From Streptococcaceae bacterium AF77-01CM03A (GTDB lineage: Bacteria; Bacillota; Bacilli; Lactobacillales; Streptococcaceae): 64,000 nucleotides of DNA. Of this stretch, positions 58,576-64,000 are shown piece after piece. The notes under the pieces were generated by a model. That model was not told where the DNA came from, did no database searches, and was given only the letters and a program-made list of their open reading frames with translations. Position 1 is the first letter of the stretch; the number at the start of each line of letters is the position of its first letter. The position numbers were made by a program, and so were the translations under genes. Location: assembly GCA_027665725.1 (NCBI GenBank), contig JAQDDS010000002.1, forward strand, positions 62,001-126,000, read 5' to 3'.

Positions 58576-59307
58576 ATGTTAGAAATTAAAAATCTGACAG
58601 GAGGCTATGTTCATGTCCCTGTCTTGAAAGATGTGTCCTTTACTGTTGAAAGTGGACAGTTGGTAGGTTTGATAGGTTTGAATGGTGCGGGGAAATCTAC
58701 GACTATCAATGAGATTATTGGTCTTTTGACGCCCTATAGTGGGGAGATTAAGATTGACGGGTTGACTCTAGGAGAGGATGCTTCGAGCTATCGCAAGAAA
58801 ATTGGTTATATCCCTGAAACTCCTAGCTTGTATGAAGAATTGACTCTCAGAGAACATATTGAGACAGTTGCTATGGCCTACGGTATCGAGCAAAATCTAG
58901 CTTTTGAACGTGTAGAGCCGCTTTTAAAAATGTTCCGTTTGGATCAAAAATTGGATTGGTTTCCAGTTCATTTTTCCAAAGGGATGAAGCAAAAGGTCAT
59001 GATTATCTGTGCCTTTGTCGTGGATCCTAGTCTCTTTATCGTAGACGAACCTTTCCTTGGTCTTGATCCTTTGGCGATTTCAGATTTGATTCAACTTCTA
59101 GAAGCGGAAAAGAAAAAAGGAAAGTCTATCCTTATGAGTACCCACGTTCTTGATTCTGCTGAAAAGATGTGTGACTCTTTTGTCATTCTTCACAAAGGTC
59201 AAGTAAGAGCCAAAGGAAATCTCCAACAACTCCGAGAAGCCTTTGATATGCCAGAAGCAAGCCTCAATGATATCTATTTGGCTCTGACCAAAGAGGAGGA
59301 GCTATGA
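58576..59307 (+). CDS. ecsA: ABC transporter ATP-binding protein EcsA
   Basis: 243 residues: Walker A GLNGAGKST (33-41), signature HFSKGMKQKVMI (degenerate form of LSGGQ), Walker B LFIVDEPFLGLDP (about 152-164) and the H-loop MSTHVLDSAEK. With EcsB it forms an exporter-type ABC complex that in other Firmicutes affects protein secretion and membrane-protease function. SD CGGAGAA. It overlaps ecsB by four bases. Confidence 0.92.
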   Translation: MLEIKNLTGGYVHVPVLKDVSFTVESGQLVGLIGLNGAGKSTTINEIIGLLTPYSGEIKIDGLTLGEDASSYRKKIGYIPETPSLYEELTLREHIETVAMAYGIEQNLAFERVEPLLKMFRLDQKLDWFPVHFSKGMKQKVMIICAFVVDPSLFIVDEPFLGLDPLAISDLIQLLEAEKKKGKSILMSTHVLDSAEKMCDSFVILHKGQVRAKGNLQQLREAFDMPEASLNDIYLALTKEEEL

Positions 59308-60353
59308 AGGACTTGTTTTTAAAACGAAAGCAGGAATTTCGCAAGGAATGCTTGGGCTATCTCCGTTATGTGCTCAATGATCATTTTGTCTTATTTTTGT
59401 TGGTGTTGTTAGGATTTTTGGCCTACCAGTACAACCAGTTGCTCCAACACTTTCCTGAGAATCATTTCCCAATCCTAATTTTGATTGGGATGATATCTAT
59501 TTTGCTTTTGCTTTGGGGTGATATTGCGACCTATCTAGAAGCGCCTGACAAACTATTTCTTTTAGTTGCTGAAGAAGAAGTGAGAGAACACATCCAGAAG
59601 CAAAGTCTGATTTCTTTCATCTTTTGGGTCAGTGTACAGACTCTCTTTTTGCTCCTGTTTGCGCCTTTATTCTTAGCCATGGGTCTTGGTTTGCCGATTT
59701 TTGGAGTCTATCTCCTTGTCTTGGGGATAGTAAAATACGTGATTTTTCGCCAAAAGTCTAGCAACTTTTTCCTTGGGAATGGACTTGACTGGGATTATGT
59801 CATTGCACAAGAAAGTAAACGTAAGCAGTTCTTGCTTCGATTCTTTGCCCTCTTTACACAGGTCAAGGGGATTTCAAATAGTGTTAAGCGCCGAGCTTAT
59901 CTGGACTTTATCCTCAAGGGAGTTCAGAAAGTACCAGGGAAAATCTGGCAGAATCTTTATCTCCGCTCATATCTTAGAAATGGAGATTTATTCGCCCTTA
60001 GTCTGCGACTCATAATCCTATCTTTGACCGCTCTCATCTTCATTGAGCAATCTTGGATTGCAGTCGCAATTGTAATTTTATTCAATTATCTTTTGTTATT
60101 CCAGCTTCTAGCCCTCTATCATGCCTTTGACTATCAATATTTGACGCAATTATTCCCAGTAGGTAAGGGGCAAAAAGAGAAAGGCTTGAAGGAAATTTTG
60201 AGAGCGATTGGGGTTTTTGTATTAATCTTGGAAAGTCTCATAGGATTGCTTGTTTTTAAGGACAAAATTCTTGTTCTAGCACTTGTGGGAGCAAGTCTTG
60301 TCTTGCAATTTCTTTATTTGCCGTATCAACTGAGAAGATTGGTTGACGAATAG
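59304..60353 (+). CDS. ecsB: ABC transporter membrane protein EcsB
   Basis: 349 residues with about six to eight membrane segments in two blocks (40-145 and 225-340) separated by a cytoplasmic loop (GNGLDWDYVIAQESKRKQFLLRFF, about 155-180, GISNSVKRRAYLD). It is the EcsB partner of EcsA. In S. pneumoniae the blp bacteriocin locus follows these genes, as I remember it; here the next gene is ccrZ after only 47 bases. Confidence 0.9.
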   Translation: MKDLFLKRKQEFRKECLGYLRYVLNDHFVLFLLVLLGFLAYQYNQLLQHFPENHFPILILIGMISILLLLWGDIATYLEAPDKLFLLVAEEEVREHIQKQSLISFIFWVSVQTLFLLLFAPLFLAMGLGLPIFGVYLLVLGIVKYVIFRQKSSNFFLGNGLDWDYVIAQESKRKQFLLRFFALFTQVKGISNSVKRRAYLDFILKGVQKVPGKIWQNLYLRSYLRNGDLFALSLRLIILSLTALIFIEQSWIAVAIVILFNYLLLFQLLALYHAFDYQYLTQLFPVGKGQKEKGLKEILRAIGVFVLILESLIGLLVFKDKILVLALVGASLVLQFLYLPYQLRRLVDE

Positions 60354-60371
60354 CATAAAAATTAGTAGAAT
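60343..60371 (+). promoter_or_regulatory. SigA promoter of ccrZ-trmB
   Basis: -35 TTGACG (60343-60348, inside the end of ecsB), 17-base spacer, -10 TAGAAT (60366-60371). Confidence 0.65.
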
Positions 60372-60400
60372 AATAAGGAAACTTTATTCGGAGGAAAGAA

Positions 60401-61195
60401 ATGGACTTGGGTGATATTGAGCTAACGCTAACCCCGATATCTGGGAAGAGCGGAAAAGCTTATATGGGAAGTTATCCTGATGGAAAACGTGTTTTTATAA
60501 AAATGAATACTTCTCCAATCCTGCCTGGTTTAGCTAGAGAGCAAATTGCACCACAATTGCTCTGGAGTCGTCGTTTACCAGACGGCCGTGATATGTCCGC
60601 TCAGGAATGGTTGACAGGAAAAATATTGACGCCAAGCGATATGAACCGTAAACAAATTATCGATATTTTGACACGTTTACACTGTTCACGTCCCTTAATG
60701 ACCCAGTTGACACGATTGGGATATGCAATGGAAACACCTTCGGATTTACTTCAGTCATGGGTAAACAAGGCTCCGGATGCTTTAAAAAACAACCAGTATC
60801 TACGTATGGTTCTAGGTGATTTGCGTGAAAATCTTCCTGGTTTTAGGGAAGACTATGCAACCATAGTCCATGGGGATGTCCGTCATAGCAACTGGTTTGA
60901 GACAGAGAGTGGCTTGATTTATTTAGTAGATTGGGATTCTGTTCGCTTGACTGATCGTATGTTTGATGTGGCCTATCTGCTCTGTCACTATATTCCAGAG
61001 TATCAGTGGCAAGAATGGCTAGCTAATTATGGCTATAAGTATAATCAAACTGTCTTGAATAAGTTATATTGGTATGCTCAACTGTCATTTTTGAGCCTCA
61101 TTACCAAATACTATGAAAATCAAGATTTGGATAATGTAAATCGGGAAATCTATGCTTTGCGTAGCTTCCGAGAAAAGTATGGAAAGAAAAAATGA
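60401..61195 (+). CDS. ccrZ: CcrZ-like phosphotransferase (cell-cycle regulator)
   Basis: 264-residue protein of the choline/ethanolamine-kinase-like (APH) fold, with the Brenner motif [11 protein letters not shown] (about 163-173) and the metal motif [20 protein letters not shown] (about 181-200). In S. pneumoniae CcrZ is reported to link division to replication initiation; older annotations call it YtmP or choline kinase. SD CGGAGGAAAG. It overlaps trmB by four bases. Confidence 0.88.
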   Translation: MDLGDIELTLTPISGKSGKAYMGSYPDGKRVFIKMNTSPILPGLAREQIAPQLLWSRRLPDGRDMSAQEWLTGKILTPSDMNRKQIIDILTRLHCSRPLMTQLTRLGYAMETPSDLLQSWVNKAPDALKNNQYLRMVLGDLRENLPGFREDYATIVHGDVRHSNWFETESGLIYLVDWDSVRLTDRMFDVAYLLCHYIPEYQWQEWLANYGYKYNQTVLNKLYWYAQLSFLSLITKYYENQDLDNVNREIYALRSFREKYGKKK

Positions 61196-61827
61196 GAGTT
61201 AGAAATCGTAAAGGGGCAACAGAACTGTTAGAGGCTAATCCGCAGTATGTTGTCTTAAACCCCACAGAAGCTAAAGGAAAGTGGCGAGATTTGTTTGGCA
61301 ATGACAATCCAATCCATGTAGAGGTTGGTAGTGGCAAAGGTGCTTTCGTAACAGGAATGGCCAAACAAAATCCTGGCATCAACTATATCGGGATTGATAT
61401 TCAGAAGTCTGTATTAAGCTATGCATTAGACAAGGTCTTAGAAGTTGGAGTTCCCAACATCAAACTTTTATGGGTTGATGGTTCAGAATTGACCAATTAT
61501 TTTGAAGATGGTGAAATCGACCGCTTGTATTTGAATTTCTCGGATCCATGGCCTAAAAAACGCCATGAAAAGCGTCGTTTGACTTATAAGAGCTTCTTGG
61601 ATACTTTCAAACGAATCTTACCTGAACACGGTGAAATTCATTTCAAGACAGATAATCGTGGCTTGTTTGAATATAGCTTAGTGAGCTTTTCACAATATGG
61701 CATGAAACTCAATGGCGTTTGGCTAGATTTGCATGCTAGTGATTTTGAAGGAAATGTCATGACTGAGTATGAGCAAAAGTTCTCAAGTAAGGGGCAAGTT
61801 ATCTACCGAGTTGAAGCAGAATTTTAA
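61192..61827 (+). CDS. trmB: tRNA (guanine-N7)-methyltransferase
   Basis: 211-residue TrmB that makes m7G46 in tRNA. SAM motif [13 protein letters not shown] (about 42-54), GIDIQKS, and the substrate motif [15 protein letters not shown] (about 118-132), ending [12 protein letters not shown]. It overlaps ccrZ (ATGA). Confidence 0.96.
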   Translation: MRVRNRKGATELLEANPQYVVLNPTEAKGKWRDLFGNDNPIHVEVGSGKGAFVTGMAKQNPGINYIGIDIQKSVLSYALDKVLEVGVPNIKLLWVDGSELTNYFEDGEIDRLYLNFSDPWPKKRHEKRRLTYKSFLDTFKRILPEHGEIHFKTDNRGLFEYSLVSFSQYGMKLNGVWLDLHASDFEGNVMTEYEQKFSSKGQVIYRVEAEF

Positions 61828-61864
61828 GAAAAAGCTTGAATCCAAGCTATTTGGGTGCTTATGC

Positions 61865-61893
61865 TTTACATTAGTACATAAAAGTGCTATACT
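61865..61893 (+). promoter_or_regulatory. SigA promoter of the rimP-nusA operon
   Basis: -35 TTTACA (61865-61870), 17-base spacer, extended -10 TGCTATACT (hexamer 61888-61893). Confidence 0.75.
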
Positions 61894-61914
61894 ATTAGCA
61901 AGAATATAAGAAAG

Positions 61915-61940
61915 AGAGGCGGGGAGATATCTTCGCCTCT
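61915..61940 (+). promoter_or_regulatory. Leader hairpin of the rimP-nusA operon
   Basis: AGAGGCG (61915-61921) pairs with CGCCTCT (61934-61940), 12-base loop, no T-run. It ends eight bases before the rimP SD, so it may influence translation rather than termination. Confidence 0.5.
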
Positions 61941-61953
61941 TGCTTATGAGGAG

Positions 61954-62433
61954 GTGGACGCAATCGCAACGATCGTTGAATTAGTCAGAGAAGTCGTAGA
62001 ACCTGTCATTGAAGCGCCTTTTGAACTCGTAGATATCGAGTATGGAAAGATTGGCAGTGACATGATTCTTAGTATTTTTGTAGACAAGCCTGAAGGAATC
62101 ACCTTGAATGATACGGCAGACTTGACTGAAATTATCAGTCCTGTCCTAGATACTATCAAGCCGGATCCCTTCCCAGAACAATATTTCCTAGAAATTACCA
62201 GTCCAGGATTGGAGCGTCCTTTGAAAACCAAGGAAGCAGTCGCTGGAGCGGTCGGGAAATACATCCATGTCGGGCTCTACCAAGCCATCGATAAGCAAAA
62301 GGTTTTTGAAGGAACCTTATTGTCCTTTGAAGAGGACGAGTTGACAATGGAATATATGGATAAAACGCGCAAGAAAACAGTCCAAATTCCATATAACTTG
62401 GTATCAAAAGCACGTTTAGCAGTAAAATTATAG
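61954..62433 (+). CDS. rimP: Ribosome maturation factor RimP
   Basis: RimP assists 30S subunit assembly. By the usual GTG start (61954) it has 159 residues; motifs are [16 protein letters not shown] (about 26-41), [25 protein letters not shown] (about 73-86) and the C-terminal [10 protein letters not shown]. The start is odd: the only strong SD, AGGAGGTG (61949-61956), covers the GTG itself, and no ATG, GTG or TTG lies downstream in frame before the conserved core. An ATC at 61963 has ideal spacing. Confidence 0.93.
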   Translation: MDAIATIVELVREVVEPVIEAPFELVDIEYGKIGSDMILSIFVDKPEGITLNDTADLTEIISPVLDTIKPDPFPEQYFLEITSPGLERPLKTKEAVAGAVGKYIHVGLYQAIDKQKVFEGTLLSFEEDELTMEYMDKTRKKTVQIPYNLVSKARLAVKL

Positions 62434-62475
62434 AAAAGAAAGGATAGCTTTTGAGAATTCAAAAGTAAAAAGAAC

Positions 62476-63612
62476 ATGAGTAAAGAAATGCTAGAGGCCT
62501 TCCGCATTTTGGAAGAAGACAAGGGAATCAAGAAAGAAGATATCATTGACGCAGTAGTAGAATCACTTCGTTCTGCTTACCGTAGACGCTATGGTCAATC
62601 AGATAGCGTAGCTATCGACTTCAACGAAAAAACAGGTGACTTTACAGTCTACACTGTCCGCGAAGTTGTTGATGAAGTATTTGATAGCCGTTTGGAAATT
62701 AGCTTAAAAGATGCTCTTGCCATTAATTCAGCCTATGAGCTTGGTGACAAAATCAAATTTGAAGAAGCACCAGGAGAGTTTGGTCGTGTAGCGGCTCAGT
62801 CTGCGAAACAAACCATCATGGAAAAAATGCGCAAGCAAACACGTGCCATTACCTACAATACATACAAAGAACATGAACAAGAAATCATGTCAGGTACAGT
62901 AGAACGCTTTGACAACCGTTTCATCTATGTCAACCTTGGCAGCATCGAAGCTCAATTGTCAAAACAAGACCAAATTCCTGGAGAAGTTTTTGCTTCTCAT
63001 GATCGTATCGAAGTCTATGTTTACAAAGTGGAAGACAACCCTCGTGGAGTTAACGTCTTTGTTAGCCGTAGCCATCCAGAAATGATCAAACGTTTGATGG
63101 AACAAGAAATTCCAGAAGTATACGATGGAACTGTTGAAATCATGAGTGTGGCTCGTGAAGCGGGTGACCGTACCAAGGTTGCAGTTCGTAGTCACAATCC
63201 AAATGTGGATGCTATCGGAACAATCGTTGGTCGCGGTGGTGCAAACATTAAGAAAATCACAAGCAAATTCCACCCAGCTCGCTACGATGCTAAGAGCGAC
63301 CGCATGGTACCTGTAGAAGAAAATATCGATGTTATCGAGTGGGTAGCAGATCCAGCTGAGTTTATTTACAATGCTATTGCTCCTGCTGAAGTTGACCAAG
63401 TTATCTTTGATGAAAATGACAGCAAACGTGCCTTGGTCGTTGTGCCAGATAACAAACTATCTCTTGCAATCGGTCGTCGTGGACAAAATGTTCGCTTGGC
63501 AGCTCACTTGACTGGATACCGTATCGATATCAAGTCTGCAAGTGAATTTGAAGCTATGGAAGAAGCAGGTCAAGTTGATTTCGCTGACACAGACGAATTG
63601 ACTGAAGAATAA
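62476..63612 (+). CDS. nusA: Transcription termination/antitermination factor NusA
   Basis: 378 residues: N-terminal RNA-polymerase-binding domain (MSKEMLEAFRILEEDKGI...AYRRRYG), S1 domain (about 130-200, EIMSGTVERFDNRFIYVNLG), then two KH domains (GTIVGRGGANIKKI and LAIGRRGQNVRLAAHLTGY). The length is normal for Firmicutes, which lack the acidic repeats of enterobacterial NusA. A small hairpin (CTTTTGA/TCAAAAG, 62448-62465) lies ahead, and the SD is poor. Second gene of the operon. Confidence 0.97.
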   Translation: MSKEMLEAFRILEEDKGIKKEDIIDAVVESLRSAYRRRYGQSDSVAIDFNEKTGDFTVYTVREVVDEVFDSRLEISLKDALAINSAYELGDKIKFEEAPGEFGRVAAQSAKQTIMEKMRKQTRAITYNTYKEHEQEIMSGTVERFDNRFIYVNLGSIEAQLSKQDQIPGEVFASHDRIEVYVYKVEDNPRGVNVFVSRSHPEMIKRLMEQEIPEVYDGTVEIMSVAREAGDRTKVAVRSHNPNVDAIGTIVGRGGANIKKITSKFHPARYDAKSDRMVPVEENIDVIEWVADPAEFIYNAIAPAEVDQVIFDENDSKRALVVVPDNKLSLAIGRRGQNVRLAAHLTGYRIDIKSASEFEAMEEAGQVDFADTDELTEE

Positions 63613-63633
63613 AAGCTGCAAGAGGAGGGAAAG

Positions 63634-63927
63634 ATGAAAACAAGAAAAATCCCTTTGCGCAAGTCTGTTGTTTCTAACGAAGTGATCGATAAGCGAGATT
63701 TACTTCGTATTGTCAAGAACAAAGAAGGTGAGGTCTTTATCGACCCGACAGGCAAGGCTAATGGCCGGGGCGCTTATATCAAGCTAGACAATGCAGAAGC
63801 CTTAGAGGCAAAAAAGAAAAAAGTCTTTAACCGTAGCTTTAATATGGAAGTTGAAGAAAGCTTTTATGACGAGTTGATCGCCTATGTTGATCACAAAGTA
63901 AAAAGAAGAGAGTTAGGACTTGAATAA
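63634..63927 (+). CDS. ylxR: YlxR (RnpM-like) RNA-binding protein
   Basis: 97-residue DUF448 protein with KIPLRKSVVSNEV, LLRIVKNKEGEVFIDPTGKANGRGAYI (conserved GRGAYI about 47-52) and a basic surface. B. subtilis YlxR has been linked to RNase P modulation. The usual RxC Cys motif near the N-terminus is replaced by RKSVVS. SD AGAGGAGG. It overlaps the next gene by eight bases. Confidence 0.92.
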   Translation: MKTRKIPLRKSVVSNEVIDKRDLLRIVKNKEGEVFIDPTGKANGRGAYIKLDNAEALEAKKKKVFNRSFNMEVEESFYDELIAYVDHKVKRRELGLE

Positions 63928-64000
63928 GCAAAAAGTAAGTAATCTCTTGGGATTGGCTCAGCGAGCGGGGAAAATCATCTCGGGTGAAGAAATGGTTGTC
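63920..64000 (+). CDS. L7Ae/YlxQ-family ribosomal-type protein (partial)
   Basis: A TTG at 63920 opens a frame reading (M)NKQKVSNLLGLAQRAGKI and on to the window edge. This is the start of the small L7Ae-like YlxQ protein that follows YlxR in Firmicute nusA-infB operons. The overlap with ylxR is eight bases. A TTG start agrees with the operon pattern but is not proven. Confidence 0.85.
   Translation, partial: MNKQKVSNLLGLAQRAGKIISGEEMVV

Noticed and set aside
62959..63399. 146-codon minus-strand frame inside nusA
   Set aside because: Antisense to the S1 and KH domains of NusA; Cys/His-rich composition typical of an antisense reading.

Overview
The window is low-GC Firmicute chromosome and reads as a mitis-group Streptococcus (close to S. 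mitis, S. oralis, S. infantis or S. pneumoniae). The evidence is gene content and local order: a streptococcal sul (folate) operon, rsmH-ftsL-pbp2X-mraY, hrcA-grpE-dnaK-dnaJ, the murI-to-rluB string with scpA/scpB, a GH85 EndoD next to pgk, and YSIRK/LPXTG surface proteins. It is probably not S. pneumoniae itself. Several junctions differ from the pneumococcal order as I remember it: no blp bacteriocin locus between ecsB and ccrZ, and mraY followed by the glnRA region rather than clpL. I see no phage, insertion sequence, CRISPR array, rRNA or tRNA.

Layout. 1-2875 (minus) is a surface GH95 alpha-L-fucosidase cut by the window edge. 3190-9355 is a tightly overlapping housekeeping string: UPF0154 protein, an unlisted 32-codon ORF, murI, RdgB-like NTPase, phosphodiesterase, CBS protein, XerD-like protein, scpA, scpB, rluB, yidD. 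Then come pepA and an immunity-like small protein. 10883-19003 holds a Na/Pi cotransporter (minus), the 1585-residue surface endoglycosidase EndoD, and pgk. 19145-22809 is the four-gene folate operon. 22838-28799 holds a DUF960 protein, ccpA, asparaginase, a HAD-MazG-like fusion, UspA, a phosphoesterase and an Rrf2 regulator. 28958-32671 (minus) is the surface pullulanase SpuA. 32863-40412 holds a methyltransferase, recJ, a LysM-CHAP secreted protein, RNase J2, an esterase and a membrane-anchored metzincin. 40482-46895 is uvrC and the rsmH-ftsL-pbp2X-mraY cell-division cluster. 47024-49369 is a membrane protein plus glnRA. 49489-50918 is a PadR regulator with two DUF2812 membrane proteins. 51080-57007 is the heat-shock operon with a DJ-1-like gene inserted between dnaK and dnaJ. 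The remainder is HIT/YtxH-like genes (minus), ecsAB, ccrZ-trmB, and rimP-nusA-ylxR-L7Ae.

How the parts work together. Three large surface glycosidases (GH95, GH85, GH13) would release sugars from host glycans and glycogen. Near-consensus cre sites lie at the fucosidase, pullulanase and ccpA promoters, and ccpA itself is in the window, so a carbon-catabolite circuit can be read directly from the sequence. Other readable circuits are two CIRCE operators around the hrcA promoter, a perfect GlnR box ahead of glnRA, and a pair of palindromic operators in the padR promoter.

The least explained parts are the PadR-DUF2812-DUF2812 module; structured intergenic repeats around dnaK and dnaJ, two of which are diverged inverted copies of each other; a short coupled ORF overlapping murI; an apparently leaderless uvrC; and the rimP start, where a strong Shine-Dalgarno sequence points to an AUC codon.
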